A stretch of 64,000 nt of DNA from contig MU859168.1 in NCBI GenBank assembly GCA_033297205.1, positions 1-64,000 on the forward strand, in the 5' to 3' direction. This DNA is from Pseudoneurospora amorphoporcata (Eukaryota > Ascomycota > Sordariomycetes > Sordariales > Sordariaceae). The notes beneath the pieces are model-generated. The model ran no database searches. It saw only the letters and a program-made list of their open reading frames with translations, and was not told the origin of the DNA. Numbering within the stretch: the stretch's first letter is position 1; every line of letters begins with the position of its first letter. Of this stretch, positions 1 through 11,395 are shown piece by piece. The position numbers and the translations under genes were made by a program.

Positions 1-2275
1 GAATTGTATCTTCCCGAATTCAAAACGACAGAAAGGTGGTGGCTAGGCCACTGGTAGCCCTAAGGCACCCATTGCGCCAAAAATAGGGTAATTTTAGCTT
101 GGCCTCTAACAACCGACTAACAGAGGGTGCCAAGAAAAATATTTTCGGGGGAGAGTTGAAGGAGGGTGTTGTTGATGGGGGGGAAACGCGATGTGGAACG
201 CGATGCGTTGTGGGGGGGATGCACTGTGGGGTCGCTACGTCTAATTTTATTTTTCCCGATCCCATCATGCTCGTAGGGCAGCAGGCAGGAGTCCCCATGT
301 CTTGTGTCTCTTTGCATAGAAAGGGCGCACTGCCTCACGGGTACCTTCGTGTGCGCGAGGCATGTGCGGCGCAGCTCCCGCGTGTGGCTGTCGTCTAGTG
401 TCACGATCTTTTCTGGTCTCGACAATGCTCTGGTGTCTCTTAGTACCGGCGGCTACGCGGCTAACTTCAGATCCGGTGCCGGGGTTTTGGGTCTTTGGGA
501 GTTTGTAGACACGGCACGTTCGCTTGCCGTTGCCCAACGTCCCAACGAGACCGACAGACCGTCATCATATCATGACCAGGGGCAACGAGACAACACACAC
601 ACACCATCGCGCTTACCACCAGTCGACCGCAACCGCAACCTCTACCCTCCTTCTTCATGTTGCTCCTCGGCTCCTTTCTACCCGTTGCTAAAACCATCCA
701 TCAGTCCTCTCGTCATCGCCTAAACCGTCACGATGCACGCTAGCGAGATGCTAGAAGAACCAACAAATGGAGGTCTTTTGCCATGATGATCCCCATACCC
801 ATCCATAGACGAAACACGGCACACGGCAACGAGTGTATTATCAGATTTCTATCACATTTTAGCATATTCCAGTTAGTTAGTATCAGTGTCAGTGTCTGTC
901 TAAAACACAATTACCTCTGATAGGGGCAGTTCGAAACATAACATAACTAGTACTCACTGCGGGAAGCATCCTTACCCTTCTTTGTTGCCAAACAGAACCC
1001 ACTTCCAAAATAGCACAGCGAATACCTACCTGCAGACTTCTGACTGACATGACATGACTGAATGGCTGACTGACTGGAAGTCATATCGTTGGTCAGCCAA
1101 GCCAAGGTCGCAATAGGAGGATGGAGCCTTTCAGGAGCCAGGAGCCAACAGCCAGCAGCCAAGAAAGGGTCTGGTGTGGTGTTGACGCCTTGACGGCGTT
1201 CTACCGTTGGACTGCTAGAGTCGAAGGGGGTCACGTCTGGCCGTTGCTGACTGACTGACTGACTGACTGACTGACTGACTGACTGACTGACTGACTGACT
1301 GACTGACTGACTGACTGACTGACTGACTGGACTGACTGGCAGCATTGCCCCTGGTTGCCCGTCTTGGACACCAGACTTGGACACCAGACTTGGATCCCAT
1401 GTCTTGCTTTTAGGTTCCACTTGTCACGATTTGTATTTGATGGCTTGATGCCGTGGCCGTGGCTTGGTTTAGGGCTGCCCTGGTCCCCAGAATCTCAGGT
1501 TTGTATAGTGCTGAATGCTGAATTGCTGATACCATACATAGCGTGCTACCTCTGTAGGGTATGCTGCACGATGCCACCGGCCGATGGGATGGATGGATGG
1601 ATTGGGGAGAGGTTTCTCGGTATGTTAGGTTGTAGGCTGCCTGCATGCAGACATGGAAGGAATCCTACAACCCAGGCACCAGAATTGGACTGTGCCTCCA
1701 GTCTGCCCTATTCTAAACCTTCCCGTGCTGATACAACCTAACGGGTTCGACTGACGGGAGCTGTTGTTCCAAGTGTCCCGCCTCATTTCACTTTTCAGCG
1801 CCAAGGCAGCAAGCATACCTACCTAGGTACTGTCTGGCCTTGCTCCTCTCAGCTTGACTCCCATGTAGCATGTACCATCCATGTATGTGGCTTCGGCAGT
1901 GCGGCACTGCCCTACCATACTACCTACCCTCTCCCATCCTCGGACGAGTGTCTATGTAGTCTGGGTGTGTACAGGATTGGTGGTCTTTATGTCGTTTCTG
2001 GAAACATCAAGAGAGGCACAGCTTCCTCGGTTCTTCTTGAATAACTACATATACCCCGGATGAGAACGATCACTAGAGTCTACTACCTCGTCATCACAAC
2101 TACAAGGTCAACATCATCTCTCATACATCTCTCGATTACTGAACAAGATATCCAACCTAATACATCCTCATCATCATTATCATCGACACAGCCTACAAGT
2201 ACTACGTCGTCAACACCTCTTCATTTCATCTCTTTTTCGTCTCATACTACCACAAGACCCATAAAGACCGCCAAG
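1..2275. other. Gene-free left flank and leader of the FAD oxidoreductase gene
   Basis: I recognise no gene here. The frames that are open are short, overlap on both strands and have no family character. The stretch contains a long GACT microsatellite near 1.25 kb and several TACCTACC-type motifs (around 1820 and 1920). The last 200 bases are C/T/A-rich with many CATC and CAAC words, as is usual for transcribed leaders in this kind of genome, and run into the start codon at 2276. Confidence 0.6.
1247..1329. repeat. (CTGA)n tetranucleotide microsatellite
   Basis: About 21 uninterrupted copies of a 4-bp unit (CTGA read on +, TCAG on -). Because 4 is not a multiple of 3, it opens long spurious frames rich in Ser-Val-Gln on the minus strand, which should not be taken for genes. 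Confidence 0.95.
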
Positions 2276-4972
2276 ATGCCATCCAGGATCCCATCCCCCT
2301 CGCTGTCCGAGCAGTTCTACTACAACGACAGCTCCTCCATCTCCTCCACGTCCTCTCGGCCCTCCACCTCTCGGTCGTCTACTTCACAAGACTGCTCCCG
2401 CCCGAGCATCTCCCGGAGCCGCGGTCTCAGAAGCAAACCCTCCAAATCAATCCTCACCAAGACCCTCTCCCCACCACAACCAACCACCCGCTCCCGAGCC
2501 GCCAGCTTCGGCAAGCGCCCCCACGCCAACCCGCCCGTGGTACCTTCCCACGACGAAATCGCCTTTCCCGTCGCCTACGAAGACGCATGGGGCTCCCGCT
2601 ACGAGTCAGCCGACGGGCGCACCGACCTCGACCGGGCGCGCATCTTCATCACACGCTTCATCTCCATGAGCTCCAACCCGTGGGTGATCGCGGAGCTGCG
2701 GGACGTCATCACCAACCGCGAGCTGTGCCGGACGGTGGCGCACGTGGCGTGGGCGGTGATGCACCGGGTTTTCGGAAACAGACATGCCGATTTTACGACG
2801 ACGCCGCTGGTGCAGGCCATGCGGTTCATCCTCATCAAGGCGAATATCCCGGCTGATGTGCATGTATGCGAGAAGGCGAGGCAGGTGGTGGATTTCTTCT
2901 TTGACCCGACGCTGCATCGGAATCTGGAGCCGCTGCCTTGTGAGGAGTTGGTGGTTTACAAGTATCCGGTGGGTAGGTTGAGGGTTTGTATTGTCGGTGG
3001 TGGACCGACGGGACTGGCCAGCGCTATCTCCCTGGCGGAGAAGGGAGGCGGAAAAATCGAGGTGCATGTGTGGGAGAGGAGGTGGGTGAGGGATGAGAGG
3101 ACGGGCGAGGTAGGGTATCCTCCGACTGCCAGGAGGAGAGATCAAGTCGTGACGCTGCAGGACTCGGTCACAAATCTGTTGACTCCCAAGTCCTTCCAAG
3201 CGCTGTTTGCTGGTCGGCCGGAAAGGGTCTGGCCTGGTTCGGCCAACATCCAGATTCGCAAGGTGGAGGATCGGTTCCTCAAGAGATGCCAGGATAACGA
3301 GTTGCGCCACTTGATTCACCTCCATCCCGAGGGAGTCAGCCGGGAAGAGCTGAAGAACGGCAAGTGCGGCGACTTCCATGTCCTTTTGGGCACTGACGGC
3401 GCTGCCTCCTGGGTGCGCAGGGACTACTTTCGCGGCTACGAGAAGGAGCGCGGTCGGTCTTATGCCCTGGGACTCGCCTTTGACCGCGGCTCCGTCGGTG
3501 GTCTTCCCTGGTCTCAACCGCTCAACATGTTCCTCACCCTCGGCCAGACTCGCTACCTGCTCAACGCCTCGGACCACGACGGCAAGGGGTACCTGAACAT
3601 GCAGCTGACCGAAGACGAGTGGCACAAGATGGTCGGCGTGGACGGCGAGCCTGTTCACTTCGGCTCCCCGGGTTGCTTCCGCCGCGAAGACGGATCCGTC
3701 CCCGAGGGATTCACCGAGAACCGCGTCTTCAAGCCTTCGGAACACCGCGACTCCTCCCTCTGGAAGTCCATCGAAGACGGGCTCAAGCTCTTCGGCTTCA
3801 AGGAGTCCGAGGTCATCAACGTCGTGCGCATCCCCATCGTCGTACAAGCCGTGCGTGAAGGCGTGCAGCAGCTTCCCCTCGAAGACTCCCGCTTCATCCG
3901 TCGTCCGCACGCCCTCGTAGCCGTGGCCGGAGACGCCGCCATGACGGTGCACTTCTGGCCTGGGCGCGGACTGAACTCGGGTATCAAAGCCGGCATCGCT
4001 TTCGGTGACGAGCTCGTGCACGCCCTCGACCGCGGGGAGTTCGCCGGTCTTCCTTTGTCATCCATGAAGCACTACAACGACTTCATCCTCAAGCTGCAAG
4101 ACCGCGAGCACGACAAGCGCAGCATCCCCATCCTCAACCAATCCGGCACCCCTGAGACTCTCGATTGGCTGCTGAAGCAAGCCTCTTCGGTCCCCGACAA
4201 TGTCGCGATCGACTGGCTCGTCGGTGCCATGACCCAGATTGCTGATCGTCTCGAGCAGAGAGAAGACTGGTACTTCAAGCCCGAGATCAACGTCGAAGCG
4301 CAAATCCGTATCGTCCTCCGGCAGATGCACTCTCTCACGCTTCGGGAGATGGCCGTCTCATTTCCCTGGCCCACACGTGAAATGGCCGGTGCCGAAGTCC
4401 TGCCCTGCCGCTCTGCGAAGCCGGAACCACCCGAGACGAGCAAGAAGGCGGAGCAGAAGTGGCTTCAGCAGCTTTGGGGAATCATCAGCAAGGATCCAAG
4501 CACTGAACGGAAGCCCAGACTACCCGGCTCGGCGTCGGGAGGGAGCAGTGGTCGATTTGAGGCGCCGCGGTTTACGGTGGCCGGTTTGAGGAGCAAGTCG
4601 TCGTCGCCGAAGCTGAGGAATGGAGGCTTTGTGGGTGAGAAGCAGAGGCCACCAATGCCGATGGGTCATCCGTTGATGGCGCAGCAACAGCAGCAGCAGC
4701 AGCAGGGGATGCGGTCGGGAAGTTCTTGTCGGGCTGGATCGCCGTCTGCGAGTTTGCGGAGGAGCAATGCTAGCAAGAGGGTGGGAAGTATTAGCAGTTT
4801 GCCGGTGCCATGGGAGTTTGGTGCTGCTGGTGAGGGGGGAGCCATGGGTTCGCAGAGTCAGGATGTGGGCAGCGATGGGGGGTTGACCAGGTTGATGAGT
4901 GTCAAGAGGCAGCCCAACCAGACGATGCTGTGTGAGGCCATGGCTTTGGCTTTGTTTGGTGTTGGCGAGTAG
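2276..4972 (+). CDS. FAD-dependent oxidoreductase (PHBH/MICAL-like FAD fold), uncharacterised
   Basis: Intronless, about 898 aa. The start at 2276 has a good context (gccaagATG); the open frame reaches back to 2060, but the upstream part is leader-like Ser/Thr-rich sequence. The first 80 residues are Ser/Arg-rich and probably disordered. A Rossmann dinucleotide-binding motif VGGGPTG lies at residues 240-246 and is followed by an acidic-to-basic WERRW segment. A second FAD-contacting GD pair lies at 552-553 in a VAVAGDAA context. This order matches flavoprotein monooxygenases, and the middle region recalls fungal MICAL-like proteins. The last 150 residues are Ser/Gly-rich with a Gln run near 4685-4705. 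No membrane segment or signal peptide is visible in the annotated frame. The substrate cannot be told from sequence. An in-frame extension follows the TAG stop and is treated as a finding. Confidence 0.8.
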   Translation: MPSRIPSPSLSEQFYYNDSSSISSTSSRPSTSRSSTSQDCSRPSISRSRGLRSKPSKSILTKTLSPPQPTTRSRAASFGKRPHANPPVVPSHDEIAFPVAYEDAWGSRYESADGRTDLDRARIFITRFISMSSNPWVIAELRDVITNRELCRTVAHVAWAVMHRVFGNRHADFTTTPLVQAMRFILIKANIPADVHVCEKARQVVDFFFDPTLHRNLEPLPCEELVVYKYPVGRLRVCIVGGGPTGLASAISLAEKGGGKIEVHVWERRWVRDERTGEVGYPPTARRRDQVVTLQDSVTNLLTPKSFQALFAGRPERVWPGSANIQIRKVEDRFLKRCQDNELRHLIHLHPEGVSREELKNGKCGDFHVLLGTDGAASWVRRDYFRGYEKERGRSYALGLAFDRGSVGGLPWSQPLNMFLTLGQTRYLLNASDHDGKGYLNMQLTEDEWHKMVGVDGEPVHFGSPGCFRREDGSVPEGFTENRVFKPSEHRDSSLWKSIEDGLKLFGFKESEVINVVRIPIVVQAVREGVQQLPLEDSRFIRRPHALVAVAGDAAMTVHFWPGRGLNSGIKAGIAFGDELVHALDRGEFAGLPLSSMKHYNDFILKLQDREHDKRSIPILNQSGTPETLDWLLKQASSVPDNVAIDWLVGAMTQIADRLEQREDWYFKPEINVEAQIRIVLRQMHSLTLREMAVSFPWPTREMAGAEVLPCRSAKPEPPETSKKAEQKWLQQLWGIISKDPSTERKPRLPGSASGGSSGRFEAPRFTVAGLRSKSSSPKLRNGGFVGEKQRPPMPMGHPLMAQQQQQQQQGMRSGSSCRAGSPSASLRRSNASKRVGSISSLPVPWEFGAAGEGGAMGSQSQDVGSDGGLTRLMSVKRQPNQTMLCEAMALALFGVGE

Positions 4973-5463
4973 ATGCGCCATGAGTGGGAAAAGATTGGCT
5001 ATAGAAGGGACTGGTACTGGTACTGGGGCGGAGCGGACAAGGAAGGAACGGAGTCATGGTTGGCTTTTGTGGTGCTTTTCCTCGCGGTGTTTGGGAAGGC
5101 AGGTGCAAATTGGCGGTTCATGGCACGCATACTGGAGTCATTCCTTTGGAACAGTTTACGATGATCATCTCTTCACTGCGGTGAACGTGGGTGGGGACTC
5201 GGCCACCACCGGCTCGTTCTTTCCTCAAGACGGGAGAGTCATGGGCTGACTTCCACAGCATTCTATGGCCCGTCCTGAGTTCCTTCCCTCTTGACTTCCT
5301 CTCACGCCAAGCTTCGTCAGTACTGTAAATACATGGTCCATTCAACCACCACCACCTTGTCGGGACAGTCCAAACGAATTGAATGCTATATCCCTGCTAT
5401 CTCGCTTCCTTTCTTTGAAAGCGCCCCATATGCAGTTAGGATACCTACTTTGAGCGCATACCA
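4973..5463. other. Convergent 3' spacer between oxidoreductase and permease
   Basis: A spacer of 491 bases between the stop of the oxidoreductase gene (+) and the stop of the permease gene (-). Its first 192 bases stay open in the frame of the oxidoreductase. Apart from that I see only 3' untranslated-type sequence. Confidence 0.6.
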
Positions 5464-7261
5464 TCACTGACTAACAGCACGCGCCTCCTTCTCCTTCCTC
5501 TCCAACGCTCCCGGTTCCGTGACGTCGACCCCCAACCGCATCGCCTCCGCCACCTCCTCCGCCGGGCCCGTGAACCACCGTCTCGCCCAGACCACCCACG
5601 ACCCTATTGAACCAACCGCAATGATCCCCACCGCTACCGCCGTGTAGTTCAGCGTCTGGCTGGTAACAGGATTGGCAGTAGGCAAGCAGAAAACCACGGT
5701 GATGAAACAAATCCAGAGGCATGCAGCGCCGGCGATGGGGCGGGAAAGAGCGCCGAGGTTGAAGGGGCCCTTCATGGCCGTAAAGTTCTTGTGCCAGAAA
5801 AGCCCGATCAAAATAGGTAGACCGTAGCTGAGATATAGACCGATGGTGGCGATGGAGGTTGCCGCTGCGAAGGCGACTTGGCTCCCTAAAGAGGGGAGGG
5901 CGAGGATGAAGGAGAGGGTGGCGGCCAGCCAGACGGCGCGGATGGGGGACTTGAAGCGGCCGTCGACTTGGTGGAAGAAGGAGGGCTGTTTTTTTTTTGC
6001 GTGTTAGTTTTTGTCTCAGGGACAGGGAAAGAAAGAAAGGACGAGAGAGGAAGGACTCACAATGCCTCTATCGCGGGCAAAGGCAAACATCATGCGCGAA
6101 TTACTCGTCATACTAAACAGCCCACAATGCCAAACACAAACCATGATCAAGCTAAACAACACCAGCGCGCCATCCTCACCCGCAACATCCACAAAAATCT
6201 GTAGCACAGGCTGTCCGTACTTGCTATCCAGGACCCTTTCAAAGTCTTGAATCGAAAACAAGAAAGCCATAAGCACAAAGAAGCCAAACAGCGAGCTGAA
6301 CCCCACCGAGCTCACGACGCCAATCGGCGCAGACCAACTCGCTTTCTTGGTCTCCTCACTCAAATGCGCGCTGGCGTCGAACCCAGTGAGGGTGTACTGC
6401 GACAGCAAAGCACCGCAGAGGACCACATACGCCGGTGAAGCACGCCGGCCCCACCCCTCTGTCCCTTCATGTTCCTCGGCCGCCGTCCCATCATGATACG
6501 TCCCAAACACAAACTGGGCGCTCTGCAACTTGGGCGCCTTGGCCAAAACAGCAATACAAAGCGCCGTGATCCCCGCGCTATGCAGCACGATGCTGACATT
6601 ATTCAGAAGCCTGAGCCCCTTGACCCCGAAAGTGTTGACCACGCCATGACTGACCAACAGCGCCACGTAGATGCCAATCGTCTTGGCGGCCGTCTGTTCG
6701 TAGTCCGGGCTCTTGACCGTGATGGCTGTGGAGATTAGGCCCGCCAGTCCGAACGTGATGCCTGTCGTGACGGCTACTTGGCCCAGTAAGTTGAACCAGC
6801 CTGTTAGCCAGGCTAGGAAGGGAGACCACGAGGGGGGAGCAAGCATGGCACTCCAGAAATAGGGGCCGCCGGAGGTGGGGATTGCGGAAACAATTTCGGC
6901 CATGGCGATGGCGACGAGGAGGGTGAAGAAGGAGACGACGATCCACGAGATGGACATGACGGCTGGACCGCCGGTGGAGAGGCCGTAGGAGAAGAGGGTG
7001 GTCAGGCCGGTGATGACGGACTGTGGTTATGTTTTAGTGATACGTGTGGCGGTATGGCATGCAAGAGAGACTGACGATGATGGAAAAGGAAACGCCAAAG
7101 TTGTGAGCTAGGCCCCAGTCGCGGTTGAGTTCTTGCTTGTAGCCGAACTGGGCGAGACGGTCCTCGTCAAGTTCGTTGTTGGCATCGCTGCCATTGCCAC
7201 CGGCGTGGGAGGGTTGCTCCAAGTCGGGTTGGATAGATGATATGGGGTCTTGAGTGCCCAT
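5464..7261 (-). CDS. APC-superfamily permease (amino acid / choline / GABA permease type)
   Basis: Three exons on the minus strand: 7261-7076, 7020-6061 and 5985-5464, with introns of 55 and 75 nt (donors GTCAGT and GTGAGT, acceptors CAG). All joins are in phase 0 and give 555 aa. The cytosolic N-terminus has a conserved-looking QFGYKQELNRDWGL stretch. Then follow hydrophobic segments typical of the 12-TM fungal amino acid/choline transporter family, including STGGPAVMSISWIVVSFF in TM2, an ATTSGGPYFW-like loop after TM2 (here AIPTSGGPYFW), and a MMFAFARDRGI loop before the second intron. These are hallmarks of Hnm1/Uga4-like permeases. The substrate is not predictable; choline, GABA or amino acids are all possible. 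The protein is expected in the plasma membrane. The gene is divergent from sgf29 across 1.39 kb. Confidence 0.88.
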
Positions 7262-8652
7262 GTTGACTGTTCAGTTGTAGACAGTCGAGGCTAGGAGTGG
7301 CCTCAAGGTTTAGATGTCGTAGTGGAAAAAAGGAATGTACTTTAAATGATGTACGATGGAAATATAGAAAGTCAATGCCGGTAGACGAATGCAATGGAAC
7401 TCAACAGGTTCACGTAACCAACATCAAGTTACTATCGGCGGTGTAACGCTGGTCCGCGATCTCGGAACTCGAGAAACAAAAGCAGGGAGGAAAGATGAAG
7501 GAGGGAATCAAAAGACATATCTTTCAAGATAACCAGCTTGAAACATGGAATCAGCAGCCGCTCACAACCACCCAGTCGAATACACTCGACCCCAACACCA
7601 TGACCGTGGTGGGTTAGTTTAAGCTTATCTTGGCTTCCATTGAGAGGCTGGATGGACTGGGGATGTTTGGTTTTGAAAGAGGTCTAGTCCTCCCACTCTG
7701 CAGATAATACCACGCTGATTTTGATTTTATCCATGGCTATTCGTGATGAGTTGTTGGGGTAGGGCTTGATTAGCGAATGATAGCCGGAAAGGGCGTTGAA
7801 TATGGTCTGCTTTGGGATAAGACGCGGGCTTGGCTGGGTGTTGGTGAGGAGCATTTGCTGAGGAGGATGGGGGAATACGCCGAGGTTATGGTTTCCCGTG
7901 CATGTTTTCGTTACAAGCCTCATTTTGTCGGATCCCTCAAGGCTGAGTGGTAGTGATTATGGTGAAAGAAGACAGGAAGTCCAGTGTTGATGCTTTGGGG
8001 AAAATGTTAGCGCTGACGGCTGTGCTTGACATTGGCAACTTGGCTTGGCCCGGTGCCAGCCGGGAGGAGAAGTGGAAGTGGAGTGGGTACCTCTACTTAG
8101 GTACCTGAATGGCTGCACAAGACATGCCTGCCGATAATAACTTGGGAAATGTCAACACCACAGCTTCCATCACCACGCATCCATCTCCTTCCTGCCTTCT
8201 TTTGCCTCCAAATCAAATGCAGAAGCACCTCCGAGTCAGCAACCAACCCACATAAACCTGGCTGGCATTTGACTTCACCTGTCTCGTTTTTTCCAATCTG
8301 CTGCATTTCAGAACTCAACACGTCGCGCATTCAGTTGGTGGCCCGTGCTTTCAACGCTCTTGAAAACCCCCAACTCCCAGCTTCCCATCTCGTCTTCGGT
8401 TCTTCAACCAGACAAAAGTTCCGAATATTCATAACTGTTGAATCTTTTCTGCTGGACGGAAGCTTTTTACCAACTACGTTAATTCATTCTTAATCAATCA
8501 CACGTTCTCCAAGTCCACCCTCCTCACTGTGCATCACGTCGTGAGAACCTCAACGTCCACATCCAGTATCAGACACACCAAGACATCAAACACCACACCA
8601 TTCACGCCCAACAACAAGCAGGGACAATCACGCCCCAAACACCACAACCAAA
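7262..8652. other. Divergent promoter region between permease and sgf29
   Basis: 1.39 kb between two divergently transcribed genes. Only short frames without family character are present. The right half (8150-8650) is C/A/T-rich leader-type sequence of sgf29. GGTACC-centred motifs lie near 8087 and 8100. Confidence 0.6.
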
Positions 8653-10023
8653 ATGTCGTCCCGCAACCGCCAATCCCGCAACCCCAACCGCAACTCGTCG
8701 TCCAGCACCCAAGGCGAGGAAGCCCAGCTCTGGTCCCTCATCAAAGACGAGATCCGCGAGTTGGTGGATTCCATCAACAACTCCAACGACCAGATCCGCG
8801 CCATCCTCGCCCAGGACGCTCTCATCGCCCAGTCGCGTGAAGCGTCCAAGGAGAAGTCGGAAGCAGGAGAGGGACCCGACATGGCAGCCCTGGAACATGC
8901 CTTCGACACGCTCATCCGCGCCGGTGTTGGCGGTGCCGACCTGTCTAAACAAAAACTCTCGGACGTGATTGAGCATGTCACGGTCTTGAGGGCACTGACC
9001 AAGGCGAGGGAGGAGAGCGAAGGTGTGGTGCACAGTAGCCATGGTGTAGGCACGCCGGGTCCTCACTCCGGTAGCGCGGGACGCGATAGGAACAGCTCTA
9101 GCCTTTTGGGGAGCGGAGGGAGGTCAAGTTCGGGAAGGGGCCATGGAGGAAAGGGGGATCGAGGAGGAGACCGTGAAGGGAGGGATACTAGGGACCGTGA
9201 TCGTGGAGAGAAAGAGAAAGAGAAAGAGAAGGGGGATAAAGAGGGGAAAGATCGGGACCGCAACTCGGAGAGACTGGGTGACAAGTTGGCAGCAGACAAG
9301 TCGGAGAGGGGTGATAAACACAGCGACCGCGATCTTAGTTCCATGTACGACTTTGACGGCGCCGGCGACTCACCCGTCCCCTCTCCTCTCTCAAGCCACA
9401 CGCGCAAGCTCGGAGCCAACAACACCACGGCCGGCAGCGATCGAGCATCCACCGCCGCCCGCGATAGCGTCCCGCCCCGCGACACGCCCAGCAAAGACTC
9501 TGTTCCTCCGGAACCCAACACCAGCACTTCGACCTCCAACGGCACCAGCACTTCAGCACCGACAACAGCAGGCGCCACGCAACGCTCCAAAGTCACTTTC
9601 CACAAAGGCCAAGACGTAGTGTTCAAGCCCAAACCGTCACGCGACCACGAGAGCACGGAATGGATGTTGGGGCGCGTGCAGCAGGTTCTCGGCGAAGGCA
9701 AATCCCGTCGGTACCGGGTGCAGGACGCGGACCCGGACTTGGACCCGGACCAACGGGCCGAGTACCGCACGTCGGCATCCAGCATGATTCCCGTGCCGGC
9801 CGCCGGCGAAGAAGAGAAGAAGCTGCCCAAGCTGGACAAGGGGAAAACGGTGTTGGCGCTGTATCCGGATAGTACGACGTTTTACAAGGCGGAGGTGATG
9901 GGGGTTGAGGCGGAGGGCGAGGGCGAGGGGAAGGAGAGGGTCAAGTTGAGGTTTGAGGGGGAGGAGACTAGTGGGACGTTGCAGCTTGTTGAGAGACGGT
10001 TTGTGGTTGAGTATAGGGCTTAG
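8653..10023 (+). CDS. sgf29: SAGA complex subunit SGF29 (tandem Tudor, H3K4me reader)
   Basis: Intronless, 456 aa; start context accaaaATG. Residues 20-120 are helical and probably form the part that docks on the SAGA acetyltransferase module. Residues 150-235 are a highly charged Arg/Asp/Glu/Lys linker, followed by a Ser/Thr/Pro-rich linker. The C-terminal part from about residue 313 is the SGF29 domain: GQDVVFKPK, WMLGRVQQVLG, RYRVQDADPD, KGKTVLALYPDSTTFYKAEV and LRFEGEE are the expected strands of the tandem Tudor fold, including aromatic residues that form the methyl-lysine cage (YPDSTTFY). In the family this domain binds histone H3 methylated on lysine 4 and directs SAGA to promoters. 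A strongly acidic open frame continues directly behind the TAG stop (see findings). Confidence 0.92.
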   Translation: MSSRNRQSRNPNRNSSSSTQGEEAQLWSLIKDEIRELVDSINNSNDQIRAILAQDALIAQSREASKEKSEAGEGPDMAALEHAFDTLIRAGVGGADLSKQKLSDVIEHVTVLRALTKAREESEGVVHSSHGVGTPGPHSGSAGRDRNSSSLLGSGGRSSSGRGHGGKGDRGGDREGRDTRDRDRGEKEKEKEKGDKEGKDRDRNSERLGDKLAADKSERGDKHSDRDLSSMYDFDGAGDSPVPSPLSSHTRKLGANNTTAGSDRASTAARDSVPPRDTPSKDSVPPEPNTSTSTSNGTSTSAPTTAGATQRSKVTFHKGQDVVFKPKPSRDHESTEWMLGRVQQVLGEGKSRRYRVQDADPDLDPDQRAEYRTSASSMIPVPAAGEEEKKLPKLDKGKTVLALYPDSTTFYKAEVMGVEAEGEGEGKERVKLRFEGEETSGTLQLVERRFVVEYRA

Positions 10024-11395
10024 GAGGCTGACAGTGAGGAGGAAGGGAATGAAAGACAGTCAACATCTGAACTTTCGGATTTGGCCCATCTTGGATTGAG
10101 CGATGATGGCGAGGACGCCCATGATTCCGACAACAGCGATGAGGCCATGGACGATCCGTTCTACTGATTCAGACAAGCCGCTGGTTTGGAGTTGGAAGAA
10201 AAAGAACAAGCAGCGGGTCCCCCATGAGGTACCTTCAACATGTGGAATTTGACCTGAACGCGATGTTGAACTCGATGATGACGGACAGGGACAAGACTTC
10301 GTGACGTGAATGGCCTGGATGTTGTTTTTGGTGGTTACTTTATGACTTGAGTACTTGTGCAAGCAGCGATACATGTAGATGGCTGTCTGGTATTGTAGAG
10401 TATCAGATATATTATCTTCTTTCCCTTGATGATGATGGAGGCTCATCAGCTGAGCGGTTTGGCCTGTGCAACCCGGGTTTCAGCAAGTCACGGCAATTGT
10501 CAATCAATTGAATTTCCGAGTGGATCCGGCCAGTGTCGGCTGGACGGGACCAGGGGAGAAAAGCACAGACCAACTGCAGAAGGGAAATGGCAATTCCAGA
10601 CGTGGTTGCTGATTGGCTCATTCTTCAGGGGCATCAAACCATTTCCAGGAGGGGAACAGCCCAGGGCTCCTCTCTCTACTCTACCACGCCGAGGATGAGT
10701 GACAAGAGGACTTTCTTCAATCCAATCTCCTGAGCTCCTGAACTTTTTGCGCTGCTTCCATTCTGTTGTTGGTTGAACTGAATCCTTAGTGACTTGTTGC
10801 CGTGTCTCGGGCTCCCCGGGTTCTCTTTTGACTTTGACATTGGATCAACAAGCCTGATCACCACTCCACGGCACTTTCCATTGCTCCTGGATAATCAATC
10901 TCTTTCATTGTCGACACCCGCGACGCCGACCAGACACGTGAAGCGACGACGACAACTTTGCCAATTCCCTCTACCCTGACACTGCGCGACTACACACCCC
11001 CTTTGCGCCTAATTCCAATTGTAATCAACACGATACCCAAGGTGTGTTGTCATTCTCTTCCCAGCCTGGCTGGTGTCGCTACCACATCCCTCAAGTCCAG
11101 TCTACTACCTTACGTGCGCTACCGACGCCTCAACCTCAAACACCCGTACTAACACATGTTTCTCTCCAGTAGTCCACTCCTTAATTCCGCTTCTTGCCCC
11201 ATCACCAGTCGACAACCGACTCATCAGTAGTCCTTCCACGACACCACACAACACTCCTTCGTCGCGAACCCATCGAACTCCAGTGTCATCCATAGACACC
11301 TAACCAACACCTCCGGTCGAACTCACGACCACCACCACCCACACATCTCCCACGCACATACACACAACACACAGCCCCCCAGACCACCAGCCAAA
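10024..11395. other. Spacer between sgf29 and the ARF6-like gene
   Basis: The first 140 bases continue the sgf29 frame past its stop. From about 10700 on the sequence is C/T/A-rich and looks like the promoter and a long untranslated leader of the ARF gene; CAACACC and CACCACC words fill the last 200 bases. A minus-strand frame at 10060-10446 is a shadow and was rejected. Confidence 0.6.

Noticed and set aside
947..1420. 157-codon minus-strand frame with Ser-Val-Gln runs
   Set aside because: It arises from the CTGA microsatellite, which is open in all frames.
2606..4021. 471-codon minus-strand frame inside the FAD oxidoreductase gene
   Set aside because: The plus strand has clear flavoprotein motifs; long antisense frames are common in genes with C-ended codons.
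9063..9839. 258-codon minus-strand frame inside sgf29
   Set aside because: Ser/Leu/Arg-rich shadow of the charged linker on the plus strand.
10060..10446. Minus-strand frame with a hydrophobic segment behind sgf29
   Set aside because: It is the antisense shadow of the acidic in-frame extension behind sgf29 (Asp/Glu codons read backwards give Val/Ile/Leu/Ala).
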